From: DASUPK01 sp963800285
GTDB lineage: Bacteria; Actinomycetota; Thermoleophilia; Solirubrobacterales; 70-9
Direction: 5' to 3'
DNA length: 64,000 nt
Assembly: GCA_963800285.1 (NCBI GenBank)
Contig: CAWDAL010000010.1
Location: 62,001 to 126,000, forward strand
The notes under the pieces are model-generated. The model ran no database searches. It saw only the letters and a list, made by a program, of their open reading frames with translations, and was not told the DNA's origin. Shown one piece after another: positions 31,218 through 39,592 of the stretch (its first letter is position 1; every line of letters starts with the position of its first letter). Position numbers and translations under genes: made by a program.

Positions 31218-34100
31218 ATGGAGCTGCTGGCGCCCGATGTGAGCAGAATCGCGCCGGAGGGGAGTGAGGCGGCCAAGGACCGGGCGCCCGACGAGCTCGC
31301 CGCCGGGACGCCTGAGCCATTGCGCTCGGAGCTGATCGAGCTGCTCGGGACCGGCCGCGTCCTGACCAGGGTGATCGACCTGGTCCGCTACGCCTCCGAC
31401 GCGAGTCCGTACCGGTTGCTGCCGAAGGCGGTCGTGATGGCGCGGGACGCCAACGACATCGCCAAGGTCCTCGCCTATTCCCGCGCCTCGAAGGTGCCCG
31501 TCACCTTTCGCGCCGGGGGCACCAGCCTCAACGGGCAGTCGCAGAGCGACGGGATCCTGGTCGACGTCCGCCGCCACTGGACCGGGGTGGAGGTGATCGA
31601 CGAGGGCGCCCGCGCTCGCGTCAAGCCGGGGACGGTTCTCGGACACGCCAACCGGGCGCTCTGGCCTTACGGGCGCAAGCTGGGGCCGGACCCCGCCAGC
31701 ACCGACATCGCCTGCATAGGGGGAGTGCTCGCCAACAACTCGGGCGGAATGCGCTGCGGGATCGTCGCGGACTCCTACAGCACCGTCCGCTCGTTGACGT
31801 TCGTGCTGCCTTCGGGGACCGTGATCGACACGGCCGCGCCGAACGCGGCGGAGCGGTTCGCCGAGGCCGAGCCCGAGCTGGCCAAGGGCCTGGCGGAGAT
31901 CCGCGAGGAGATCCGCGGCGACGACGAGCTCAGCGAGCGGATCCGGAAGAAGTTCCGGATCAAGAACACGACGGGCTACCGCCTCTGTGCGTTCCTCGAT
32001 GCCGACGAGCCCGTCGAGATCTTCCGCCGCCTGCTGATCGGCTCCGAGGGGACACTCGGCTTCATTGCCGACGCAGTGATGGAGACCGTGCCGAAGCCCT
32101 CGCGCACGACCGTCTCGTGGCTCCACTTCGACGGGATCGAGTCGGCGACCGAGCCGGTGCCGGCGCTCGTCGAGGCCGGGGCGAGCGCCGTCGAGCTGAT
32201 GGTCGCTCCGGCGCTGATGGTCGCCGCGCAGAACATCGCCGGCGCGCCGCAGGATTGGCTCGAGCTGCCGCCGACCTCGGCCGCCCTGCTCGTCGAGTTC
32301 GGCGCAGAGTCCGACGGCGAGCTGGACGAGCTCGTCGCCGGGGCCGAGGAAATCCTGCGCGAGCACGAGCTGATCAAGCCGCCGGACTTCACCCGCGACC
32401 CGGAGCGCGTGGAGGTCTCGTGGACCGTCCGCGAGGGGCTGCATGGGCTGATCGGGCGCTTTCGGGCTCCCGGCACCTCGCTGATCATCGAGGACGTCTG
32501 CGTGCCGCCGGAGCGCATCGCGGAATCCGCCCGCGACATCCAGGCGCTCCTGCAGGAGCATGGCTTCCTGCCCGGCGTGGCCGGACACACCTCTGCCGGG
32601 AACCTGCACTTCATGCTCACGCCGGACTTCTCCAAGCAGGAGGACCTCGAGCGCTACGAGGCCTTCATGGAGAAGCTGGTCGAGCTGATCCTCGACAAAT
32701 ACGACGGTTCGCTGAAGGCGGAGCACGGCACCGGAATGAACATGTCCCCCTACGTCGAGCGCGAGTGGGGGTCGAAGGCCACCGGGCTGATGTGGCGGGT
32801 GAAGGAGCTGGCCGATCCGGACGGCGTGCTCGCTCCCGGCGTCCTCCTCAACCGTGACCCCGAAACCCACCTGCGGAACCTGAAGACCACCCCCGAGATC
32901 GAGGAGGTCGCGACCACCTGCGTCGAGTGCGGCTTCTGCGAACCGGTCTGCCCGAGCCGCCACCTGACGACGACGCCGCGGCAGCGAATCGTCATCCGCC
33001 GGGAGATGGCGCGCCAGCCGAACGGCTCGCCCGTGCAGCGCGCACTCGTCGAGCAGTACGAGTACGACGGCATCCAGACCTGCGCGGCCGACGGAACCTG
33101 CCAGATCGCCTGTCCCCTGGGCATCGACACCGGCAAGCTGATCAAGGGCTTCCGCGCCGAGGAGCACACCGAGAAGGCACAGCGCCAGGCCGCGAGGGTC
33201 GCCGAGCACTGGTCGTCGATGGAGAAGGCGGCTCGCGCGGGGCTCCGCGCCGGGACCGTCGCCGGTCCGCTGATGCGAGGCGCCGCCGGCGCTGCCCGCT
33301 CTCTGTTCAGTGACGAGCTGGTCCCGGCGTGGCCCCGCAGCATGCCGCCCCCGGCTCCGGCGAAGCTGCCTCGGACGTCGCGCGACGGCGCGGTCGCGAT
33401 CTACATGCCCGCCTGCGTCAATCGCATCTTCGGGGTGCCCCGCGACGGGGGCGCCGGTCTTCCGCTGCCCGAAGCGCTGGTCGCGGTCTCGGCCCGAGCC
33501 GGGATGCCGGTTTGGATCCCGGACGACGTCGCGGGGAACTGCTGCTCCGTTCCCTGGTCGTCGAAGGGCTACACCGAGGGCGCGGAGCTGATGGCCGGCC
33601 GGACGACCGAGGCGCTCTGGCGCTGGAGCGGGGAGGGGGAGCTGCCGGTCGTGATCGATGCCAGCTCCTGCTCGCACGGCCTGGCCGAGGAGGCGAAGGA
33701 GCGCCACCCGGAGCTGCAGGTCCTCGACTCGGTCGCCTGGGCCCAGCGCCTGCTCCCCAACCTCGAGGTCAAGCAGAAGCTCGGCTCGGTCGCGGTCCAC
33801 CCGACCTGCTCCACCCGCCACATGGGCCTGGAGCGCCAGCTCCGCGAGATCGCCGCCGCGATGGCGGACGAGGTGATCCAGCCGATTCGGGCGACCTGCT
33901 GCGGGATGGCCGGTGATCGGGGAATGCTCCACCCGGAGCTGACCGAGTCCGCGACCTCCGAGGAGGCGGCGGAGCTCGCAGGGTCGAGCCACGACGCCTA
34001 CCTCTGCAGCAACCGCACCTGCGAGATCGGGTTGCAGGAGGCGACCGGCGCCGCCTACGAGTCGTTCCTGATCCCGCTCGAGCGGATCACGCGTCCCTGA
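31218..34100 (+). CDS. Fused FAD/4Fe-4S D-lactate (2-hydroxyacid) dehydrogenase
   Basis: 960 residues. The N-terminal half is a PCMH-type FAD oxidase of the GlcD/Dld2 class: VTFRAGGTSLNGQSQSDGIL, CIGGVLANNSGGMRCGI, LIGSEGTLGFIADAV and GHTSAGNLHFM. The C-terminal half is GlcF-like with two 4Fe-4S motifs, CVECGFCEPVCP and CAADGTCQIACPLGID, and two CCG motifs, NCCSVPWSSKGY and TCCGMAGDRGM. It should oxidise D-lactate or a similar 2-hydroxyacid at the membrane and feed the quinone pool. Its 3' end overlaps the convergent GGDEF-EAL gene by 14 bp. Confidence 0.92.
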   Translation: MELLAPDVSRIAPEGSEAAKDRAPDELAAGTPEPLRSELIELLGTGRVLTRVIDLVRYASDASPYRLLPKAVVMARDANDIAKVLAYSRASKVPVTFRAGGTSLNGQSQSDGILVDVRRHWTGVEVIDEGARARVKPGTVLGHANRALWPYGRKLGPDPASTDIACIGGVLANNSGGMRCGIVADSYSTVRSLTFVLPSGTVIDTAAPNAAERFAEAEPELAKGLAEIREEIRGDDELSERIRKKFRIKNTTGYRLCAFLDADEPVEIFRRLLIGSEGTLGFIADAVMETVPKPSRTTVSWLHFDGIESATEPVPALVEAGASAVELMVAPALMVAAQNIAGAPQDWLELPPTSAALLVEFGAESDGELDELVAGAEEILREHELIKPPDFTRDPERVEVSWTVREGLHGLIGRFRAPGTSLIIEDVCVPPERIAESARDIQALLQEHGFLPGVAGHTSAGNLHFMLTPDFSKQEDLERYEAFMEKLVELILDKYDGSLKAEHGTGMNMSPYVEREWGSKATGLMWRVKELADPDGVLAPGVLLNRDPETHLRNLKTTPEIEEVATTCVECGFCEPVCPSRHLTTTPRQRIVIRREMARQPNGSPVQRALVEQYEYDGIQTCAADGTCQIACPLGIDTGKLIKGFRAEEHTEKAQRQAARVAEHWSSMEKAARAGLRAGTVAGPLMRGAAGAARSLFSDELVPAWPRSMPPPAPAKLPRTSRDGAVAIYMPACVNRIFGVPRDGGAGLPLPEALVAVSARAGMPVWIPDDVAGNCCSVPWSSKGYTEGAELMAGRTTEALWRWSGEGELPVVIDASSCSHGLAEEAKERHPELQVLDSVAWAQRLLPNLEVKQKLGSVAVHPTCSTRHMGLERQLREIAAAMADEVIQPIRATCCGMAGDRGMLHPELTESATSEEAAELAGSSHDAYLCSNRTCEIGLQEATGAAYESFLIPLERITRP

Positions 34101-35799
34101 GCGCTGCGACCGGCTCGGGCCTGCCCAGGTGGTAGCCCTGGGCGAAGTCGACGCCCAGCTCGCGGACCATGTCCATGGTCGCCTGATCGGTGACGAACTC
34201 GGCGATGGTCTTGATGCCGAGGCCCTCGCAGGCCTGGACCAGCGCCCTGACGATGAGCTGGTCCGTGCGGCTGTTCGGCAGCTCCTTGACGAACTCGCCG
34301 TCGATCTTCAGGTAGCTGATCGGCAGGTGCTTGAGGTAGTAGAAGGAGGCGTAGCCGGCGCCGAAGTCGTCGAGGGCGAACCGGCAGCCGACCTTGGCGA
34401 GGCTCTGTGCGAAGAGACGCGCGTGCTCCATGTCGGCGACCGCGGCGGTCTCCGTGACCTCGAAGATCAGGCTCGCGGGATCGATTCCGCTGGAGGTGAG
34501 CTCGCGCCTCACCTCGTCCGGGAAGTTCGCGTCGCCCATCGTCTGGCCGGACAGGTTCACCTCCAGGGTCAGCTCGCGGCCCTCGGCGTTGTGGGCCGCG
34601 ATCAGGCGGACGGCCTGCTGGGTGACCCAGCGGTCGATGCCGCCGATCAGCCCGAAGCGCTCGGCGGTGGCGAGGAATTCCCCCGGCACGACCAGGCCGC
34701 CGCCATCGTCGCGCATGCGCAGGAGGATCTCGTGCTGGGTGGCCTCGCCCGATTCAAGGTTCATGATCGGCTGACTGGTCAGCACGAAGAGGCCGCGCTC
34801 GGTCGCCTGGCGCACCCGCTCGGTCCACGCGCGCCGCTCGTCCATCTCGCTGCGCCCGGTCGGCTCGTACGCGGACACCCGGTCCCGCCCCGTCTCCTTC
34901 GCCCTGGACATCGCGGTCTCGGCCTCGGCCAGGAGCTCCGCGCCCACCACCTGCCGCTCGTCGAGGGAGGTGACGCCGGCGCTCAGGGTGATCCGAATCC
35001 CCTCGCCGTCGATGACGAAGTGATGCCGCCTTGCGATCCCGAGGAGCTCATCCGCGAGGCTGATCGCCCTGGTTCGGTCGGCCCCGTGGATGAGGATGCC
35101 GAAGACGTCGCCGCCCACCCGGCCGAGCACGTCGGTCCTGCGAAGCCGGCCGCCGATCAGCTCGGCGAGCCCCGCCAGCACCTCGTCGCCGGCGGTTACG
35201 CCGAGCGACTCGTTCACGTACTTGAAGCTGTCGATGCCGACCGCGATGACCGAGCCGCCGCTGCCGTAGCGCGCCGCGTAGTCCACGTGCCTGGTCAGGG
35301 CGTGCTCGAAGCTGACCCGGTTGGCGAGCCCGGTGAGGGAATCTTGCTCCGCCATCTGGCGCAGCCGGGCCTCCTCGCGCTTGCGGTCGCGGATGTCGTG
35401 GCCGACCGCGGCGAGGGAGCGGAACTGGCCGACCCGGACCTCGCTCAGTGTCAGCTCTATCGCGACGCCCGAGCCATCGGGCTGCTGGACGACGATCTCG
35501 CTCGGCTGGCCGAGCTCCGGAATCTGCTCACCGCCGCCGAACCGGCGTATCAACGCGGCGTGCTGCGCGCCGAACGGCTCGGCGAGGAGCATTGGGAGGA
35601 GGTTCCCGTAGAGCTCCGCCACCGGTCTGCCGAAGACGCTCTCCGCCGCGGCGTTCGCGTAGCCAATCGCCCCCGTCTCGTCCAGCAGGAGGATCGCGTC
35701 GGGAAGGTTCTCGAGCAGGGCGACCGTCGGCGTCGTGCCGCCGTTTTGAGCCGTGGACAGGCCGATCGCGCTCACGCGGGATTTATCGGCACCACGCAT
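34087..35799 (-). CDS. PAS-GGDEF-EAL protein (c-di-GMP phosphodiesterase, degenerate cyclase)
   Basis: 570 residues. PAS domain about 28-140 (LPDAILLLDETGAIGYANAA), a short coiled linker, GGDEF domain about 150-310 and EAL domain 320-565. The cyclase signature reads RVGGDVFGIL, with Glu replaced by Val, so cyclase activity is doubtful. EAL residues are largely present: HEILLRM (EIL for EAL), EVNLSGQTMGD, FEVTETAAVAD, LDDFGAGYASFYYLKHLPIS, LKIDGEFVKEL and FAQGYHLGRP. No membrane helix. It likely degrades c-di-GMP, with GGDVF as a possible GTP-binding regulator. Confidence 0.9.
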   Translation of the reverse strand: MRGADKSRVSAIGLSTAQNGGTTPTVALLENLPDAILLLDETGAIGYANAAAESVFGRPVAELYGNLLPMLLAEPFGAQHAALIRRFGGGEQIPELGQPSEIVVQQPDGSGVAIELTLSEVRVGQFRSLAAVGHDIRDRKREEARLRQMAEQDSLTGLANRVSFEHALTRHVDYAARYGSGGSVIAVGIDSFKYVNESLGVTAGDEVLAGLAELIGGRLRRTDVLGRVGGDVFGILIHGADRTRAISLADELLGIARRHHFVIDGEGIRITLSAGVTSLDERQVVGAELLAEAETAMSRAKETGRDRVSAYEPTGRSEMDERRAWTERVRQATERGLFVLTSQPIMNLESGEATQHEILLRMRDDGGGLVVPGEFLATAERFGLIGGIDRWVTQQAVRLIAAHNAEGRELTLEVNLSGQTMGDANFPDEVRRELTSSGIDPASLIFEVTETAAVADMEHARLFAQSLAKVGCRFALDDFGAGYASFYYLKHLPISYLKIDGEFVKELPNSRTDQLIVRALVQACEGLGIKTIAEFVTDQATMDMVRELGVDFAQGYHLGRPEPVAALRDA

Positions 35800-35809
35800 G
35801 AGCTGGCTT

Positions 35810-35815
35810 TAGACT
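35810..35815 (+). promoter_or_regulatory. -10 element (TAGACT) of the PAP2-family gene
   Basis: TAGACT ends 9 nt before TTG 35825; the position supports this unusual start codon and a leaderless transcript. Confidence 0.45.
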
Positions 35816-35824
35816 CGCGCCTCC

Positions 35825-36778
35825 TTGCCCGGCAACGGCAGCGCACCAAGACGGTCCTCGCCCTGGCGCCCGCTGGTGAAGGGCGCCGCCGCGGCTGCGC
35901 TGGCCGCGGCCTTCGCGGTCCCCCTGATGCGTAAGAAGCGCCGCATTCCACCGGCCGTGACCACGGCGGCCCTGGCGGCGGGCCCCCCGGCGCTGGCCGT
36001 CCTGCGACCTCGGACCAAGCTCCGTGACGCCGGCATGTACGCGCTGCAGATGTGGATGTTCGTGCTGGGCCACGAGCTCCCCTACGACGATCCCGAGCGA
36101 GCCGAGAGCCGCCTGCGCGTCGGCTACCCGATCCGCGTGGACCGGGTCATCGGCGGCGGCGAGCTGCCCAATGTCAGGTTGCAGAGGGCGCTCGGCGGGC
36201 TCGGCAACAGGAACGTGATCAACCGCTTCCTCTGCTGGGTCCACTGGACCTGGTTCTTCGAGCCCCATTCGGCGCTGACGTACATCCTCGCCCGCGACCA
36301 GGAGCAGTTCGCGCGCTCCGCGAGACAGATGTCCGCGGTCTACGACCTGGGCTGCATCGTCTACGCCGCGGTCCCGACCGCCCCGCCGTGGTGGGCGTCG
36401 GAGGAGGGGTACACCGACGCCAAGATCCGGCGGATCATGGTCGAGGTCGGGGAGGAGGAGTGGGGGAAGGCCTGGCCGGTCCTCTACGACACGCTCGGCG
36501 GCAATCCCTGGGCGGCGATGCCGTCGCTCCACTTCGCGACCTCCCTGATGGCCGCGATCCTGCTCTCGGAGATGGGATGGCGCGAGGGGGTGGCGGGCTG
36601 GGCCTACGCCGGGACACTCGGTTTCGCCCTGGTCTATCTCGGCGAGCACTACGTCGTCGACCTGCTCGCCGGGGCCGCCCTGGTGATCGCGATCAGGCGT
36701 GGAGAGCGTTATGCCGAGCCGGTTGCGAAAGCCGTGAGTAAGGCATTGCAGCGCCTGGAGCGCGTGGCGAGCGACTAG
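35825..36778 (+). CDS. PAP2-superfamily membrane protein (inositolphosphotransferase-like)
   Basis: 317 residues from TTG 35825. A basic N-terminus with one helix is followed by several membrane segments and the PAP2 signature: NPWAAMPSLHFATSLMAAIL (Ser-Leu-His) and LGEHYVVDLLAGAALVIAIR (His-x3-Asp). The first motif (K-x6-RP) is not evident; RNVINRFLCWVHWTWFFEPH is the Aur1-like segment often found instead. It may transfer a head-group between phospholipids or act as a lipid phosphatase. It is 23 bp upstream of the YbhN-like gene. Confidence 0.82.
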   Translation: MPGNGSAPRRSSPWRPLVKGAAAAALAAAFAVPLMRKKRRIPPAVTTAALAAGPPALAVLRPRTKLRDAGMYALQMWMFVLGHELPYDDPERAESRLRVGYPIRVDRVIGGGELPNVRLQRALGGLGNRNVINRFLCWVHWTWFFEPHSALTYILARDQEQFARSARQMSAVYDLGCIVYAAVPTAPPWWASEEGYTDAKIRRIMVEVGEEEWGKAWPVLYDTLGGNPWAAMPSLHFATSLMAAILLSEMGWREGVAGWAYAGTLGFALVYLGEHYVVDLLAGAALVIAIRRGERYAEPVAKAVSKALQRLERVASD

Positions 36779-36801
36779 CCCGCTTTGCGAAGATCCCTCA
36801 G

Positions 36802-38019
36802 GTGAGGGAGGAGCGCCCGCAGAGCGCTTCAGGAGTGGAGGAGTCCGCGCGCGAGATGCTCGCGGAGTCCGAGCCGAGCTTCTTTACGAATCCGAAGCGC
36901 CTCATCCAGACGGGCGTCGCGGTCGTCCTGCTGCTGGTCGCGATCTACGTCCTGATCCCGAAGCTGTTCGACCTGCAGGATGCCTGGGGGAAGGTCAAGG
37001 AGGGGGATCCGCTCTGGATCGCCATCGGCGTGATCTTCTGCATCGCGATGTTCGCGGCCTACGTCGCGCTCTTCCGCGGCGTCGTCGGCGAGAAGGTGAT
37101 CCACCTGGAGTGGGGCGAGAGCTACCAGATCACGATGGCCGGGCTGGCGGCCACCCGCCTCTTCTCCGCCGGCGGCGCCGGCGGCATCCTGCTCACCTAC
37201 TGGGCGCTTCGCAAGGCGGGGATGGAGCGCCGCCAGTCGGTCTGCCGCATGGTCGCGTTCCTCGTGGTCCTCTACTCCGTCTACCTGCTGGCGATCGTCG
37301 TCTTCGGGGTGCTGCTGCGGACGGGGGTCCTGTCGGGCGAGGCGCCGCTCTCCGGGACCGTGATCCCGGCGGCGCTGGCGGCCGTCGCGCTCGTGGTCGG
37401 CTTGCTGATGGCCCTGCTTCCCAACGACTTCGAGCGCCGGATCGAGCGGCACACCTCCGGGCGCTTCAGCGGGATCGCCAAGCGGCTCGCCACCGCGCCG
37501 GCCACGTTCGCGCAGGGGACGCGGACCGCGATCGCCTTCGTCCGCCAGCCGAGCTCCGGCGTGATGGCATTCGGTGGCGCGATCGGCTTCTGGGGCGCGA
37601 ACATCGCGATCCTCTGGGCGAGCTTCCATGCCTTCCACGCCTCGGTCCCGCTGGGAGTGGTGATCCAGGGCTTCTTCCTCGGCATGGTCGCCAACCTCTT
37701 ACCGTTCGCCCCCGGGGGTGTCGGGGCCGTGGACGCGGGGATGATCGGCGCCTTCGTCCTGTTCGGCGTTCCCAGCTCGGAGGTCTTCCCGGCCGTGCTC
37801 ACCTACCGGGTGATCGCCTTCTGGCTGCCGATCCCGCCGGGGATCATCGCCTTCTTCCAGCTGCGGAACACGGTGAACCGCTGGGAGCGGGAGGGCCGTG
37901 GGCGCTCGGAGCGGCTCGGGGTCCCGGAGCCCGAGACCGCCGCCGCGGGTCGTAACGAACAGGGGCGGGCCGCTACTATAAAAAGTGAAGTAAGAGCCTC
38001 CACCCGGAACCGAGGGTAG
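36802..38019 (+). CDS. YbhN/UPF0104-type membrane protein
   Basis: 405 residues from GTG 36802, about eight to nine helices. It has the hallmark segments of the lysylphosphatidylglycerol synthase transmembrane family: WGESYQITMAGLAATRLFSA, GGAGGILLTYWALRKAG, FFLGMVANLLPFAPGGVGAV and PAVLTYRVIAFWLPIPPGI. There is no C-terminal synthase domain, so it is probably a lipid flippase-like protein. It follows the PAP2 gene and may form a phospholipid-modifying unit with it. Confidence 0.85.
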   Translation: MREERPQSASGVEESAREMLAESEPSFFTNPKRLIQTGVAVVLLLVAIYVLIPKLFDLQDAWGKVKEGDPLWIAIGVIFCIAMFAAYVALFRGVVGEKVIHLEWGESYQITMAGLAATRLFSAGGAGGILLTYWALRKAGMERRQSVCRMVAFLVVLYSVYLLAIVVFGVLLRTGVLSGEAPLSGTVIPAALAAVALVVGLLMALLPNDFERRIERHTSGRFSGIAKRLATAPATFAQGTRTAIAFVRQPSSGVMAFGGAIGFWGANIAILWASFHAFHASVPLGVVIQGFFLGMVANLLPFAPGGVGAVDAGMIGAFVLFGVPSSEVFPAVLTYRVIAFWLPIPPGIIAFFQLRNTVNRWEREGRGRSERLGVPEPETAAAGRNEQGRAATIKSEVRASTRNRG

Positions 38020-38036
38020 GCTCCGAAAGGACCGAG

Positions 38037-39053
38037 ATGGCCGACAAGACTGACACCGAGCGGATCGAGAACCTGATCATCATCGGCGGTGGCCCCTCCG
38101 GCTACACCGCCGCCCTCTACGCCGCCCGCGCTGAGCTCGAGCCCCTGGTCATCGAGGGCTTTCAGTGGGGCGGACAGCTCCAGAACACGACCGACGTCGA
38201 GAACTACCCGGGCTACCCCGAGGGCGTGATGGGGCCGGAGATGATGAATCAGTTCCGCACCCAGGCCGAGCGTTTCGGTACCCGCTTCATCACCGACGAC
38301 GCCACCGAGGTCGAGTTGACCGACGGCGGCATCCACACCGTCCGCGTCGGCAAGGAGGAATACAGGGCCAAGGCGGTGATCCTCTCGATGGGCGCCGAGC
38401 CCAAGCGGCTCGGCATCCCCGGCGAGATGGAGCTCGGCGGCCGCGGCGTCTCCACCTGCGGCGTCTGCGACGGCGCCTTCTTCAAGGGCGAGGACGTCGC
38501 CGTGATCGGCGGCGGCGACTCGGCGATGGAGGACTCCCTCTTCGTCTCCAAGTTCGCCAAGAACCTGAAAATCGTGCATCGGCGCGACGAGTTCCGCGCC
38601 TCGAAGATCATGCAGGAGCGGGCGCGAGGCAAGGAGAACATCGAGTTCTTCACCCCGTACAAGCCGCTCGAGTTCGTGGCGGGCGACGACGGCAAGATCG
38701 CCAAGATCCGGCTCGAGAACGCCGAGACCGGCGATGAGTCCGAGATCGAGGTCGGCGGTGCGTTCGTCGCCATCGGCCACCGCCCACGCTCAGAGCTGGT
38801 CAAGGACCAGGTGGACCTCGACGACGAGGGTTACGTGATCGTCGAGGAGCCATCCACCAAGACCAAGCTCGCGGGCGTCTTCGCGGTCGGCGACCTGGTC
38901 GACCACACCTATCGCCAGGCGGTCACCGCCGCCGGCAGCGGCACCAAGGGCGCCCTCGACGCCGAGTGGTACCTGCGAGACATGCCGCCCGACCCCGAGG
39001 AGCACTGGGGCACGAAGACGGGCGAGATCGTCGAAGCCGTCGAGTCCGCCTAG
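38037..39053 (+). CDS. trxB: Thioredoxin reductase
   Basis: 338 residues. FAD site LIIIGGGPSGYTAALYAARA, NADPH site VAVIGGGDSAMEDSLFVSKF with HRRDEFRAS, and the redox pair STCGVCDGAFF (CGVC rather than the common CATC). The closing FAD motif is GVFAVGDLVDHTYRQAVTAA. It reduces thioredoxin with NADPH in the cytoplasm. The start has a ribosome site (GAAAGGA) 7 nt upstream. The acidic C-terminus PDPEEHWGTKTGEIVEAVES is slightly longer than usual. Confidence 0.95.
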   Translation: MADKTDTERIENLIIIGGGPSGYTAALYAARAELEPLVIEGFQWGGQLQNTTDVENYPGYPEGVMGPEMMNQFRTQAERFGTRFITDDATEVELTDGGIHTVRVGKEEYRAKAVILSMGAEPKRLGIPGEMELGGRGVSTCGVCDGAFFKGEDVAVIGGGDSAMEDSLFVSKFAKNLKIVHRRDEFRASKIMQERARGKENIEFFTPYKPLEFVAGDDGKIAKIRLENAETGDESEIEVGGAFVAIGHRPRSELVKDQVDLDDEGYVIVEEPSTKTKLAGVFAVGDLVDHTYRQAVTAAGSGTKGALDAEWYLRDMPPDPEEHWGTKTGEIVEAVESA

Positions 39054-39077
39054 CGGCGCTTCCCGGCCGGCGGCCAC

Positions 39078-39161
39078 CGAAAGAGAGCCGTAGGAACTAC
39101 GGAGAAGGACTGCCACCCTCTACGGGGTGCTTTCGATCCATGACCGCTCATAGCCTGGATC
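39078..39161 (+). other. Candidate structured leader RNA before the secreted peptide gene
   Basis: Outer arms CGAAAG (39078-39083) and CTTTCG (39130-39135) enclose CCGTAG-GAA-CTACGG (39088-39102) and CACCC...GGGTG (39114-39129). A further hairpin GATCCA...TGGATC spans 39135-39161. It ends 34 bp before the ATG at 39196. It may be a terminator of trxB plus leader, or a cis-regulatory RNA; it fits no riboswitch I can name with confidence. Confidence 0.45.
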
Positions 39162-39195
39162 AGCGATCACAGGGGGACAACCGGAAGGAGTCTTC

Positions 39196-39507
39196 ATGAG
39201 GCGACTCATTGCAGTACTCGCTGTAGCCGCAGGCCTGATGGTTCCGATTCTTCTGATCCCCTCGGGGGCCGGAGCCGCCCCGCCGAATGGCGGCGGCTAC
39301 TGCGGAGCGTCGGCCACTGGCTGCGCGGCAGCCCCCGAGGCCCAGTGCGGCAGCAACGCTGGGTCCGGCGCGTATGGCGCGTTCGGAAACTACGGCGATG
39401 TCACCCACGACTTCGGGGTCGACAACCTGGGGTCGAACGGCAAGCCCGGGGCCGACGGTTACCAGACGGGCCTCAACAACAGCGCGGTGTGCGGCAACCG
39501 CAACTAG
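39196..39507 (+). CDS. Small secreted cysteine-containing peptide
   Basis: 103 residues with a strong ribosome site (GGAAGGAG) 6 nt upstream. Signal peptide RRLIAVLAVAAGLMVPILLI ends near GAGAAP. The mature part of about 75 residues is Gly/Asn/Ala-rich with four Cys (GYCGASATGCAA, AQCGSN, AVCGNRN) and no known domain. It looks like a processed extracellular peptide stabilised by two disulfides. A perfect intrinsic terminator follows. Strong translation signals and dedicated terminator suggest high expression. Confidence 0.8.
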   Translation: MRRLIAVLAVAAGLMVPILLIPSGAGAAPPNGGGYCGASATGCAAAPEAQCGSNAGSGAYGAFGNYGDVTHDFGVDNLGSNGKPGADGYQTGLNNSAVCGNRN

Positions 39508-39539
39508 GAGAACCACCCGTCGCCGTCAATTCGGAGCGA

Positions 39540-39567
39540 ACGGCCCGGCCAAGCGCCGGGCCGTTTT
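39540..39567 (+). terminator. Intrinsic terminator
   Basis: ACGGCCCGGC-CAAGC-GCCGGGCCGT, a perfect 10-bp stem, followed by TTT. It ends the secreted peptide transcript. Confidence 0.85.
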
Positions 39568-39579
39568 CTCTTGCCGGAG

Positions 39580-39585
39580 TACAGT
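39580..39585 (+). promoter_or_regulatory. -10 element (TACAGT) of the MBL-fold gene
   Basis: TACAGT ends 7 nt before ATG 39593, just after the preceding terminator; leaderless spacing. Confidence 0.45.
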
Positions 39586-39592
39586 TGGCCCG

